NCBI GenBank assembly: GCA_963556495.2
Contig: OY747702.1
Location: 15,223,403-15,287,402, forward strand
Direction: 5' to 3'
DNA length: 64,000 nucleotides
From: Valencia hispanica
Taxonomy: Eukaryota; Chordata; Actinopteri; Cyprinodontiformes; Valenciidae
This document shows, in pieces, positions 46,101-57,026 of this stretch. Position numbers and translations under genes: made by a program. Numbering within the stretch: the stretch's first letter is position 1; every line of letters begins with the position of its first letter. A model generated the notes under the pieces. That model saw only the letters and a list, made by a program, of their open reading frames with translations, had not been told where the DNA came from and searched no databases.

Positions 46101-46866
46101 TCTTATTGCGTCAGCACACTCGAAAATAGTTGCTATAAATTAATATCTTAACAAACACTGACAGTTCCCTGGATAGTGCCATGTACTTTAAACTTACAGT
46201 GTGATCTTACTAAAGTTAGGCAGCTGTACAGTTCAGTTGGTTGGTTGTTCGTGTCCACAAATCTTTATTGGATTTGTGATGCACAAGTCTGCGGATTCTG
46301 CCAAGCAGTACTCTGCCAAGTTCGAGTTTGTTTATTTGGAACTTTCCAAAATCAGGATTTACGTCAACGGATCTTACAAACTGATCTTTCAACAGCCTAT
46401 TTTTACAAATGTCCTCGTGAGTTCTTCTCCAATCAATGAAATATAGCGTTCATTTCACGTCGATGTAAATAATATTTTGATGTGAACAAGGCAAATTGGT
46501 TGTAAAAGGAGCTCAATTAATCATCTAGCTCATTAAAATGTTCGGCTTGTTCATTGAAAATCCAACAAAAGTGAAACATGACTTATCAATGCTATATCGA
46601 GGAAGTTTTTCCAATCAAAACAGACCAGAGTGCTTGCGTTGCACAAGCACAAGTTCTGCCACTTGCAGTGGTTATAAAATCCTGTTTTCTGTTAAAGGAA
46701 AAACACTCAAGAATAAACCAAATCATAAATTGGTTTTGTACCACAAGGTTCAAAGACTGCAATGTAGAACCGGTACTGTTATGTTCATGTAAGTAAGATT
46801 TTTGGTGCCAAACTCTGACACCCTACTAAATAAAAAAGAAGAAAAGCAAATATGACAGGTTATCCA
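43193..46866. other. Unassigned DNA, no gene supported
   Basis: About 3.7 kb with short open frames lacking motifs and no confident transposon ends. A GT microsatellite lies at 45579-45602. The 45890-46140 part is free of recognisable repeats and could be unique host DNA. Confidence 0.45.
45579..45602. repeat. (GT)n microsatellite
   Basis: Uninterrupted GT dinucleotides followed by a short TTGT run. Confidence 0.9.
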
Positions 46867-47620
46867 CAGGGTCTTGAAAAGTATTAAAAGTTGATAAACT
46901 GATTTAAGGAAAATTAAGAACCTTAAAATGTATTATAGTCTTATACACACATAAACTAATAAAATTAACCTATTTTAATTTCTTTTATGCCGCCTGTTTG
47001 CCTGGGTTTCCGTACCATGTGACTTTATGTACTACCGTTATAGACGTGCTGACGTGACGTGACCCACTAATCCATGCAAGCTTGACTATAAGTTGAGGAT
47101 TTTTTAAACAGTGGCTGCAGCCTGTGGGCGAAAACAACAGGGCTGTGCCTTTTTACAAAAAGATCAGCGTTGCCTAAATGGGCGTGAACGCATTCAGATC
47201 GCACATGAATGGAGCTAGCCACAAAATCGCCACCATGAACATCTGTAGCAATCAGTCGGCAGTGTTTGTTCTAAAGCTTATACTGTGACAGCGGGAGCAA
47301 CTGTGGCACCTGCTGCACCTGGCACCAGCTCCACTCCCCAAGATGACCACCTCCACACCAATGACTTCAGCCCCACCTCTGAGTGGTGCTAGCAGGCAGA
47401 CCGATGCAGCAGGCTGAGAGGATTTACACACAACTTCCTGAACTCGAACGAGGGAATAAATTGAACTTTCCAGGCTTTTCAATTGCAAAATATTTTAATA
47501 CCTAAATTGTCTAATATTAATCATTTAATAATTTATCAGTGCATTGCGATAAAGTCTTAATATTATTTTGGAAGATCTTAAAGTCTTGAAAACGTATTAA
47601 AATTGATTTTGAGATCCCTG
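46867..47620. mobile_element. Probable hAT-like MITE
   Basis: The left end is CAGGGTCTTGAAAAGTATTA. The right part is AAAGTCTTGAAAACGTATTA ending GAGATCCCTG. The ends are roughly inverted (CAGGG and CCCTG) and the TCTTGAAAA..TATTAAAA word appears at both, as in a common fish family. Target duplication was not convincing. Confidence 0.5.
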
Positions 47621-47724
47621 CATATACCCTGTATGAAAAAGGTGGACGTTTTAAAACGTGTACAAGGAAGACTAAAACTGCAGTCTTTTCCCTTAGATTT
47701 TAAAGGATTTTGGTCAGATCATAC

Positions 47725-48346
47725 TAGAGCTGTAATCGGGCCCTAAAAGTTGGGCCCGACCCGGCCCAACCCCGAGAGAATACAGCCCGAGCCCGAGGAG
47801 TATATTTTGATTGACAGCTTATTAAAGCCCGAACCCGATTACAGGCCGACATTATTCAAAAGTCACACATCAGGGTTTCCGCTAGAAAAAAATGACACCG
47901 GACAACGTGACCGGCAGGTTTTCAATTTACTGGAAAAATGTTTGAAATTCCCGTCAAATAGGCCTATTATCTGAAGCTTAAAATGATAAATGAGGCCCTG
48001 CCTATAAGAATAATATCAAGGCATGTCGATTTATACCGTCAATTAGGCTATCTCACATGCATGACTTCTAAAATAAAGGCTATTGCACAAGCCTGCCTTC
48101 TTTAAACATGAACATAAAGAAACTGAAGGCCTACCTATTATCAGATTAACTAATTTGCAAACAAAAACACATATTCACCAGCAGCTAACCTCCGTTTCAC
48201 CTCCTCAGCATCCATTTTGCATCTTGTTCGCGCTAATGAGATGACCAGCTGACTGCTAAAACCCGAGCCCTGCCCGAGCCCGTGGACAATGATAGAAATT
48301 AAGCCCGAACCCGGCGGTCGGGTTCGCGCAAAGATCTTCAGCTCTA
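47725..48346. mobile_element. Non-autonomous hAT element, 622 bp
   Basis: Identical 8-base inverted ends, TAGAGCTG and CAGCTCTA, flanked by GATCATAC (47717-47724) and GATCATTC (48347-48354), an 8-bp duplication with one change. Subterminal sequence is rich in GGGCCCGACCCGG-type words on both sides. No transposase. Confidence 0.8.
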
Positions 48347-48495
48347 GATCATTCCATTACCTGAAATTTCTATTTATTTTGCTATTACAGTTTGCCCCTT
48401 CTTAGTGTATGATTTAATTTAATGAATTAAGTTTAACGAATTAATCATTATTTACTATGGTATTTTATGCCATGTCTTGACAATTTCTTAGATTG

Positions 48496-49557
48496 TAATA
48501 ATGCAAAAAGTATTGGCTCACCCCTCCAAGTCACTGAATTCTGGTGTTCTAATCCCTTCCATTGTCTTAGGTGTATAAAATCCAGTTCTCAAACATGCAG
48601 AATGGTTCTACACACATTCATGAAAGAATGAGTTGTTCCCTGGAGCTCAGTGAATTCAAACTTGGTAACATGATAGGATGCCAAAAAGTCCAGCCGTGAA
48701 ATTTCCTCTCTGCTAAATATTCTATGGTGAACTGTTGGTGGTATTATACCAAAGCTGAAGTGATTGGGAATGACAGCAACTCAGTCACAAAGTGGTTGGC
48801 TAAGTGCAGTCTCAGCATGGTCAGCGGATGCTGAGGCACATAATGTGCAGCGATTGCCAATTTTTTGCAGAGCCAGTAGGTACAGACCTCAAAAACTTCA
48901 TGTGGCCTTCAGATTAGCTCAAGAACAGTTAACAGAGAGTTTCATGGAATGGGTTTCCATAGACTAGCAGCTGGCTCGAGCCTTACATCATCAAGCACAA
49001 TTCAAAGTGTCATTGCTGTTTTGTAAAACACGCCACCACTGAGCTCTAGAATTAAAGACGGCAGCAAGAGTGACGGATCATTTCTCTCTGTCTGGCAATA
49101 CAATGCATGAGTCGAGGATTGGAAGTTGCCAGTAGAAAAGCACTTACCTCAATGTGTCAAGTCTAAAGTTTGGTGTAGAAGGGATTATGTAGTGGGGCAG
49201 TTTTTCACTTAGTTGAAGTGAAGAGAACCAAGCCATTTTGGACAATTTCATACGCCCAACTTTGTGAGAACAGTTGGGGATTGCCATTTCCTGCTCCAAC
49301 CAGGGTCCATAAAGATATGGATAGTATAGTTTTGCGTGGAAGAACTTCTCTGGCCTGTAGAGTGTCCTGACCTCAACCTGACGACACCCTTAGGATGAAT
49401 ATGAGTAAAGACAACGAGAAAGGCTTTTTCATCCAACATCAGTGTCTGACCTCACAAATGTACCTGTCAGAAATTACTGAAGCACGCCTCTAACTAAACC
49501 TTACTAAATAATTCTAATCCAAATGTAGCTGCGAAGAGTGGGCTAACATCATTTTAA
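48496..49557 (+). pseudogene. Tc1-like transposase relic, separate family
   Basis: Nearly full gene length, ATG near 48628 to TAA at 49555, but with many frameshifts. Landmarks in order: AGGAGCTCAGTGAATTC-like start (CTGGAGCTCAGTGAATTCAA), TGAAATTTCCTCTCTGCTAA, GATTGGGAATGACAGCAACT, CTTCATGTGGCCTTCAGATT and GAGAGTTTCATGGAATGGGT. A catalytic AGTGACGGATCATTTCTC follows, where Asp is kept but the usual next Glu is changed. The end reads CAACATCAGTGTCTGACCTC. Upstream TATTGGCTCACCCCTCCAAG (48513-48532) is the 5' end type of this family. The catalytic Glu is not preserved in frame. Confidence 0.75.
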
Positions 49558-49868
49558 CCCTTAAAGGCCTTGTTTGAATGAAGTAAAACTGCATCTGCAC
49601 AGAGGTGTGATATTTACTTTGTGGTGCATTTTAATGTGTATATGTCCTTTGAGACAGCTTTGTGAAACAAAAATGACATTCATTCATGTCATTTTTGTGT
49701 ATCTTCTTACTCAATGGATGTGTTCACCTTCTTTATAATTCATATGAATAACTGGTTAAACATTTGCATGGTTTCTAGTGTCAAATTTAATAAGTTTGAA
49801 CATTTTTGTGCGGTTGTGCAGTTTGCCCAGAACACCAGCAAGATAACAGGAGCTTTGGTGTTGTAGAT

Positions 49869-50584
49869 AAGAGGTCCTCAACCCCCGGGTCCTGGACCGG
49901 TACCGGGCCACGGGCTGCAAATAAAAAATGAATAACTATTTCTGCTATATTTATTATCAGAGTCTAAATTATGTTTTATATAAAAAAATGTCCGGATTCT
50001 CTCCATTACATGTGGCTATAATTCCCTCTTGACGCATGTCAGGATGCTTGCTTTGCTCACGTGATACCTCACTGCTAAAAACAAACCTACAAGCTGTCAG
50101 AATGATTAAAAACAGAGGTCTCTGAAAAGTTGCTTTGCAAAAAGGAAAAGTCTAATGAAGACAGAAGAAGAAAAAGACAACTACATTTAGCAGACAAGAC
50201 CAGAAGTCACACTTTAAGTATGGATTTATTGTGCTGACAGTTATAATGCACCGAGACCCCACTCTGCTTTGAATGTGGCAACCTGCTTTCTAATGAAGCA
50301 GTGAAACCTTTAAAACGGCCTTGTTACAGTGAAAAAGCCACGGATTAAGCTTTGTGGTGAGTTGTATTTTTCATGGACTTTATCTTTGTTTTTGCGGTAA
50401 ATCATATTTTTAAGGCATATTTAAATAGTACCATGGCAACCAGAGAGCTAATAAATTTACGGGCATATATTATATTTAAAAATTACCCCGATTTATTTTG
50501 TTATGTTGCATTTATCAGCTTTTCCATGTAAATATTTTCTGATATTAAACCAGTCCATGGCGAATATATGGTTGGGGACCAATG
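49869..50584. mobile_element. Non-autonomous hAT element, 716 bp
   Basis: The left end AAGAGGTCCTCAACCCCCGG and the right end GGTTGGGGACCAATG are imperfect inverted repeats of the CAGGGGTCCCCAACC type. Just inside the left end, GGACCGGTACCGGGCC is a family marker. Flanks TTGTAGAT (49861-49868) and CTGTAGAT (50585-50592) fit an 8-bp duplication. No transposase. Confidence 0.75.
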
Positions 50585-50592
50585 CTGTAGAT

Positions 50593-51862
50593 GATCTTGT
50601 CCCTTACTCTAAATTTGACTGTAATCTTATTTAATCCATCAAGCTAACATAACTAAAAGACAAATGAGACAAAAAGTTAATATAAAAAAAACTATGCCGT
50701 ACAAAAGCCACCTTGTGGTTTGTTTAAAATGCTAATGAAGCAGCAGTGAAGAAATTCCTTTTTTTTCTTTTTTTTTTAGGATTTTCTTTTTTGCTTATAG
50801 GCATTTATTATTAGCAGGCTAAATATTAACCGTCTGATTTATTTTTCCTCTTCCTGATCTCTCATTTTGCCCTTTTCTTCAGAGTCGTGACTCATTTGTT
50901 GCCTATCACCCCTCGTTTTGTTCCATTCACACTTCTTGCTGTCATCACTGTCCTTCCCTCTTTCTCTTCCTCCAGTGTTTCCTGCACCTTTTTTCACGTG
51001 CCCTCTTACCCTCCCTGTTTTTCTTTTTTTTTCTGCTCAGCTCATTTCCTCCTTCCTTACGCTATCCCCCTCGTTGCTCCCACCCCCTCCTTCCATCTCA
51101 TCCATCTCTTGCTGAGCGGCCGCGTCAGGGCAGATAAATGTTGGACAGATGTTATGTAGAAGTTTAGCCCTAGGTGGCATAACTAAATAAGTGTGTGTCT
51201 CTGATTGTGTGTGTATGTGTGTGTGTGTGTCACCTTAGGGGTCCTCAACTAAATAAGAAGGGGGGGGATGCCTCAAGTTGTTCCTTATACATACCCCCTG
51301 CCAGCAATGCGGGGACTCAGGGGACTCAGTGTGTGCGTGCGTTCATGCGTGTGTGTGTCATTTAGAGAATATTTTGTAATATTCATAATGTACAATAAAA
51401 ATGGAGCTATACACAATTGTTCAGAACATCCGTGTAGGATTTCATCATGTTACTATGACACATGAAAATTTGTGCATTTCTTTATGTATTGCATAATTTT
51501 TCTCATAACTGAACATGTACCAACAATGACAAAGAAAACTCCTTGGTCTTTTAGTATTTTCCCAGCTGTCTGAGCTTGTCCCTGTGTTCAGGTTTGCCCA
51601 TTTATGTTCAATAGTCAGCAATAAATTGGCAAACACTGCTGGGGAGGAAATGTTTATGGAACAAAATGAAAATGGATTTGGAAAGCGGCTGCCTGACTCA
51701 ATGCCCCACTCCATGACTGGGAAGATTGACTGAGTTGCTGAATTGCTGCATCATTGACCACCTGTTTGTTGACTTGCTGACAAAGAGGCTGAGGAGTTGT
51801 TCAAGAGCTCAGGAAAAGCTGCACAAAAGAGCTAAAAAAACAAAAACAAGCTTGGTTTGATC
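50593..51862. other. Unassigned DNA, pyrimidine-rich part and GT repeat
   Basis: A C/T-rich stretch at 50840-51110 gives long but motif-free open frames. A GT-rich microsatellite lies at about 51206-51230. No gene supported. Confidence 0.45.
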
Positions 51863-51870
51863 GTCTAAAG

Positions 51871-52098
51871 AAGTGGTGTCCAAAGTTGGTCTTCAAGGGT
51901 CAGGTATCCTGCATCTTTTAGGGTTTTTCCCTGGTTCAACACACCTGAATCAAATAATGGCTCATTGGCAGGCCTCCACAGAACATTATGACATGCTGGG
52001 GAGGTTAGCTGGACCCTTTGAATCAGCTGTGTTGGAGCAGAGACTCATCTAGAAATGGTAGGAGACCTGGCCTTGAGGACTGGAGCGAAACATCCTTG
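51871..52098. mobile_element. hAT MITE, copy A of a tandem pair
   Basis: Contains the fish MITE words GGTCTTCAAGGGTCAGGTAT, AACACACCTGAATCAAATAA and AATCAGCTGTGTTGGAGCAG. Its arms around 51920-52040 are self-complementary (ACACCTGAATCAAA with TTTGAATCAGCTGTGT). Flanks are GTCTAAAG (51863-51870) and ATCTAAAG (52099-52106). Confidence 0.7.
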
Positions 52099-52106
52099 AT
52101 CTAAAG

Positions 52107-52307
52107 CAGTGCTCTCCAACCCTGGTCCTCGAGATCTACTGTTCGGCAGGTTTTAGATGCATCCCTTCTCCAACACAGCTGAATCAAATAATTAAATTAT
52201 ATTTTCAGCATGCCATCAGGTTTGGCAAAGACCTGGTAACGAGCCATTCATTTGATTCAGATGTGTTAGAGCAGGGATGCATCCAAAACCTGTGGAATGT
52301 TCTCCTA
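52107..52307. mobile_element. hAT MITE, copy B of a tandem pair
   Basis: Starts CAGTGCTCTCCAACCCTGGT directly after ATCTAAAG (52099-52106). It carries AACACAGCTGAATCAAATAA and GATTCAGATGTGTTAGAGCA as inverted arms, and ends before ATGTTAAG (52308-52315), which is similar to the left flank at 6 of 8 positions. Confidence 0.65.
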
Positions 52308-52404
52308 ATGTTAAGCAGTCTTGGGAGGCAGCGAGCTGATGTGGGCCAGCACCTTCTTCCCTGGAAAAAACAAAACAAAACAAGACTTGGCATTGTTTGA
52401 AAGA

Positions 52405-52625
52405 AAATCACAGCAAAGGGATATGGAGAGACACCTTTTGGATCAGCTTGGATGTCCTGTTTGTGCCAGAGTGACCAACACATCTAGACTGGGTGACTTG
52501 TGAGAAATGCTGGTTGAAGAATGGGATGCCATCCCACAGCAGTGTGTGACCAAGCTGGTGACTGGCATAAGGAGAAGGTGCCAGGCAGGTAGTGGTTGTG
52601 TGAGGTTCAGAATGCTTTGAGAATC
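52405..52625 (+). pseudogene. Tc1-like transposase relic, C-terminal end
   Basis: Plus strand reads HLLDQLGCPVCARV, a stop, then MLVEEWDAIPQQCVTKLVTG and IRRRCQA. This matches the end of a Tc1-like subfamily (ENLWDQLG..VRAR, L..EWDAIPQQ, L..SMRRRCQAV). The catalytic Glu of NPIEN is replaced in the surviving text. Confidence 0.65.
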
Positions 52626-53968
52626 CTAAACTATGGCCCAACAAAGCCTGCATAGGCTCTAGTAACACACACCCCGCGTGCCATCCTATTCTAGTCTTTC
52701 AGCCTTTTTCAAGCATTGTTTTACTTCCAAACAGTCCACAACCATATCAGTAAATATTGGCGTTCATCTCAGGGCTGTCTTCTTAGGACATGCCCAGAGT
52801 AGACAAAAAGCCAGAAATGCCTTGGCTTGAATGTTGCTTTGCTGAACTCTGGACAGTGTGTGAGAACTCCTCTCTTCTGCATCTCATCTACTGTCATCCA
52901 GAAAAATAAGCTGTTGTGTTTGTGAAAGTGAGTGACAGCAGGCGGCAAGCAGCCAGACGGCAGCTGAGCTCTGATTCACTGAGATCAACAAACTTTCTTT
53001 GCTGCTGCCGCGTTGCTCTGTTCCACTCTGGAGTGACAGCTTTACTGACTGACGGCCTGACAGGCTGCCTTCCTCAATGACCATTTCACTTTCTTCCTTC
53101 ATCATTGTTTGTAAAAATATTTTCCTTTTTTTTTTTCTTCTTTGAGCCACCATTAGCCTTCTCGCCTTATTCAAACCCTCGTGTCCATAAGGCAAACAGC
53201 GTTAAATAATAACAGAAGAGGCCTTGGGGGCAATCACACTTTATTCTGTAACACTAATTTCCCAATGCACCCAGACTATTAAAAAGATCTATTAATTTAG
53301 CCGCATTCACACACAGACACTTCATATGGGAGCGTCCTCAACCAAAGATGCAACAAAGGCGTTTTCATGCAGAAAAACGCAGCAAGTATTTGCTTTCATA
53401 AACAGTCACTGACACTCAGCAAGGCACAATCATCCGCACAATGATGAAAGTGCAAACACACAGACTCAGACACATGGAAATCGTGTTAATTGGCAGGGTG
53501 GTTGAGGCCATTATGAGTTAATTACTTTCTTTAACCTGATTCAGTCACTACTAAAGACAAAATTAACCACAGAGAACCTTGTGTGTGTGTGCAAGTTATT
53601 AAATTGGAGAGCAGAATCAGTGAGGGTCTCGAGGGTGTGTGGATTTTCCCTCGACACAGTAGCATTGACCCCTATTAAAGTGTATTAATAGTCAAGCTAA
53701 ATGTTCAGACTGTAGATGTAAGAGTTCAGAGCAAAGATAATATGCTATTAAGAGTAAATGTGTGTGTGCACCTTGGTACAGACCAGGTCATCTGGGGTAG
53801 CTTTGGGCAGAAATTGAGATTTTCTTGTCAAGAATCTGCTGATCTTGGTATTTTACATATTACCTACATTGTATTGCTGTTGAATGGAAGAACTACTCCT
53901 TGGAATTAGCATTAATGTTAACTCTGTTTCCTGTGAAGCATAAAGCATATCTCACTGCTATGTGCATA
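52626..53968. other. Unassigned DNA; candidate unique block near 53200-53560
   Basis: No gene seen. The block near 53200-53560 includes TTAATTTAGCCGC, GTGTTAATTGGCAGG and GAGTTAATTACTTTC and shows no repeat signature. It might be host regulatory DNA. Confidence 0.4.
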
Positions 53969-54126
53969 TCATAAACCAAGGGTATTCAATTAGATTTTTC
54001 ATTGGGCCAAATTGTCAGAAGGCTTTTAGCCATTGGGCCACACATTTTCTTATACACCATCTCTTGTATTGTGACATTAATACAAAGCATTACTGCATTT
54101 TCAACATTTTTATTCAAATAACAGTC

Positions 54127-54494
54127 AATTTAGTTCAATTCAGTTTATTTATATAGCGCCGATTCACAACAGTTGTCATCTGAAGGCACTTAAGTCATTT
54201 CAATACAATCATACAAACATTCCAATCAGTTTAAAAGTTTTCTATTTACGGAATCCCAGCCGATTGCATCGAGTCATTGACTTGAGGTTGTGCCCTGTTT
54301 TTCAGACTCCAACCACAGCAATCCTTCATACTGAGCAAGCATGTAGCGACAGTGGAGAGGAAAAACTCCCCTTTAACAGGAAGAAACCTCCAACAGAACC
54401 AGGCTCAGTAGGAGCGGCCATCTGCCACGACCGACTGGGGGTTCGAGAAGACAGAGCAGAGACACAGAAAGAACAAAAAGAACTGATGTAAGAG
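54127..54494 (-). mobile_element. L2-like LINE 3' fragment, inverted
   Basis: Reverse complement of the 3' UTR and tail at about 14362-14735. Plus-strand words include TTTATTTATATAGCGCCGAT, GGAAAAACTCCCCTTTAACA and GGAAGAAACCTCCAACAGAA. 5'-truncated, no coding part. Confidence 0.85.
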
Positions 54495-54708
54495 GGCTTT
54501 CATTCATGTCAAATGACATTAAGATTAGCTGATGGCTTCTAGTGCAAATCATAAAAAATGCAAAACATAACCAGCCATAGTTTAGACTGAAATCAGAGTC
54601 ACAAACTCACAGTAAAAGTAATTGCTTTTTGCATAAATCAAATCAAATCTAGAAAACATACCCAGCTTTACTTGGGCTGAGATCACAGTCACATAAATTC
54701 CTAGTAAC

Positions 54709-54847
54709 CATCCATCAATTTTCTGTACCCGTCCATCCTATGCAGGGTTGCGCGGGGGGACGGGGAGGGTGGGGTTGGTGCCTATCTCCAGCTGTCACGG
54801 GGCAAGAGGCGGGGGTACTCCCTGGACAGGTCGCCAGTCCATCAAAG
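54709..54847 (-). mobile_element. SINE 3' fragment, 5'-truncated
   Basis: On the minus strand it reads GGACTGGCGACCTGTCCAGG, then GTGACAGCTGGAGATAGGC, then GGGTACAGAAAATTGATGGA with a GATGG tail, a standard fish SINE 3' end. It is flanked by ATTCCTAGTAAC (54697-54708) and ATTCCCAGTAAC (54848-54859), a 12-bp target duplication with one change. Confidence 0.8.
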
Positions 54848-54888
54848 ATTCCCAGTAACATTCATTAAAATTACAATGTCACACAACT

Positions 54889-55221
54889 TCACTGGTAGTT
54901 TTGAGTGAGTGTCTGTATTTTTGTCCCTCCAACCTCTGAGCCCGGTGGATATTCATCATCAAAGTTAAAGTGAGTCGTCTTGAAGTGCCTCCGCACATTG
55001 TATTCTTTATTTAACGAGCAGATGATGAGGCAGACAAGGGACATGGGTTTTCCCTCAGCATTTTGTATGTGTGCATACTTATCAGTCCAGTCGTCGTTAA
55101 AATTTCTATTTTTGCTGTCAACCTTACGTCTCTTCTCTTTTGAATATGACATGTCTTCCAAGAGACCGCTGTCGTGGACTGTCCTAAACAATCCATCACC
55201 TGCGCGGGCGCTACGTCCCAT
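54889..55221 (-). pseudogene. hAT transposase N-terminus with BED-type zinc finger
   Basis: A minus-strand frame of 110 codons. After a basic stretch KEKRRKVDSKNRNFNDDWTD it shows SLVCLIICSLNKEYNVRRHF and KTTHF. The order fits the finger found in Charlie-type hAT transposases and the host genes derived from them: C-x2-C, KEYN.RRH, then H-x4-H. The first cysteine of the finger is replaced by Ser; the second cysteine and both histidines (HFKTTH) remain. The dimerisation and catalytic regions are absent. It lies inside a hAT element with matching orientation (5' end near the right terminus), which supports transposase rather than host gene. Confidence 0.7.
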
Positions 55222-56263
55222 AAAATGTAAACTGTCGCGCTTACAGTTACGTCGCTGTTATTAAACAAAGAATTTACGAAGTGGTATGTGGGCATAATGA
55301 CTGATGGGCCGGTTCTGGCGCTTTAGCCACCTATTGAATAGGGCTGTCATAAACCCTAACTCCAGGGTTAGTGCGGTGGTTCCTAAAGCGCACCCGAGGG
55401 GGGCCGCAGAGTCATCGGGTCATAAAACGCCACCAAACACTGAATGAACTTCCTTCCAAGCCAAAGACTAGAAAATATGACATAGCATATTTTGCCATTG
55501 TTTTTTTTTACACCAAACACGTGCAAATGTTCAACTGAGCTCAAAAAATTTTTTGAACTGAGTGTCAAAGTGTAAAAAGCCTCACACAATTATAGAGGAT
55601 TTAATACTGTACTATAGACGATTCCAAAAATGACTGACAACAGCAGCCAGCACACTACCAGTTATTCCTCTGTCCAGTATTACCAGAGGTTGCACTGGAT
55701 ATTTTAGTGGGGTAAAAAAAGAAAAAATCCGCAATCTATTTTTACATGTAAATTTTTTTAAATTATAACATATTCACTATTATTTTTTTTTTTCAGTTTT
55801 AAATAATATTTTGTCCAAATAAGCTGAAAGGAGAATTACTTATAAACACATAAATTAAACAATTGTACCTAAAATACAAACGGTTCACATGTGGCTCACA
55901 GTCTCACATCCTCCTCCGGGTCTGCATGGAGCTGAAATGCACACTTGTGCTTAATCAAATATCTCAAGTTAGATCGCTGCAGAGGTTTTTGTCATGAGGT
56001 TTTGGTTTTTTGCCTGGGACAGATGACTTCTCATGGGGGTTTAGATGTTGTTCTGGAGGCTGAATCCGCGCTCCGATGCCACACTTAAATACGGAAAATA
56101 GTTGGCTAATTCCATTGGCAGGTGCATTTATGACATGTCCTTTTACATGTAGGGACTTTGAAGGGCTCTGCACAGACAGGGCGTAGAGGGAGGTATCAAG
56201 CGCCTCTCCCTCCATATGCAGGGTCTAAACAGCCGAGTCCAGAGCTAAATCAGGTAACAATCG

Positions 56264-56476
56264 ATGTCTTCAGCACAGTCAACTACTTTTGAACACCACC
56301 TGTCAAAGGATTTTTTGCTGTACTGTGCGAGGAAAAGGGCTCCGATCAGACAGCTGTTCTGTGTTGCAGCGAGTCCTAGTGGGAAGGTGCTGTCCAGGGT
56401 CTTTGAACTGCAAGATGATATCCGCTTCTTTTTGAAGGAAGAGTGGAAGCGACCGTGCCCTCAAATCTTACTGTAA
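56264..56476 (+). pseudogene. hAT transposase scrap
   Basis: The open stretch ends SGKVLSRVFELQDDIRFFLK and EEWK. This resembles the conserved KG.VL.RVFELR.EI..FL segment of Charlie-type hAT transposases. No other catalytic block is visible and frames on both sides are closed. Assignment rests on this one motif and on its location inside a hAT element. Confidence 0.55.
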
Positions 56477-56728
56477 ACAAGTTATTTATTAAACTTGCAT
56501 ACAGTGATTTTTTTTCCCCAGAAACCAATGTTCAATGAATCAAATTCCTTGATGCAGTGCACAATTACACGCCTCCACCTGGCAGATAAAGTGACATCAC
56601 AGCAGGCTCACACCAGGTACCGAAAAGTTATGATGATTGAAGGCCTCAGTTTTGCAAAACAACCCTTTACATTAGTTTATTTCTTTCCTCTTGCAGTTCT
56701 TTGTTTTTAAAGCACTTGCGCACAGAGA

Positions 56729-56770
56729 TTAAAATAAAATAAATATAATAAATAAATAAATAAAAATAAA
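56729..56770. repeat. AATA-rich simple repeat
   Basis: Repeated AATA units inside the right part of the hAT element. Confidence 0.8.
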
Positions 56771-56911
56771 AAAACTGAAAAGCAATGAAAGCAATTTTGG
56801 ATACTAATGCTCAGTAAAAAATGCACTGGAAGGTATGGGGTGGGGGTGAACATTTTCTTAGAAACAAAAGGGGGGCCCACTAGAAATAGTTTTGGAACCA
56901 CTGGGCTAGTG

Positions 56912-56995
56912 TTAGGGTTATTAAACACTTTCAATGTTATCCCTGCTTGAAACAAAGCATCAGCCTTATGTGAGACTGTACCTGAATGCATTATT

Positions 56996-57026
<31 letters not shown>

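Larger units (their letters stand above)
53977..55346 (-). mobile_element. hAT element with perfect 8-bp duplication and nested insertions
   Basis: Flanked by TCATAAAC on both sides (53969-53976 and 55347-55354). The ends are CAAGGGTATTCAAT and, inverted, CAGCCCTATTCAAT. Inside are an inverted L2 fragment (54127-54494), a SINE fragment (54709-54847), and on the minus strand the BED-finger start of a transposase (54889-55221). The element is therefore a deletion derivative of an autonomous hAT that later received two retroposons. Confidence 0.85.
55374..56903 (+). mobile_element. hAT element, 1.53 kb, 8-bp duplication
   Basis: The ends are CGGTGGTTCC and GGAACCACTG, inverted with one change. 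Flanks GGTTAGTG (55366-55373) and GGCTAGTG (56904-56911) form an 8-bp duplication with one change. GGGGGGCC sequences sit just inside both ends. A transposase scrap lies at 56264-56476. The right third matches the fragment at 17520-17846. Confidence 0.8.

Noticed and set aside
46538..46792. Small gene on the plus strand
   Set aside because: 84 codons with no recognised motif and overlapping open frames; not distinguishable from chance.
54264..54491. 75-codon plus-strand open frame
   Set aside because: It is antisense to the L2 3' UTR, a noncoding part of the LINE.
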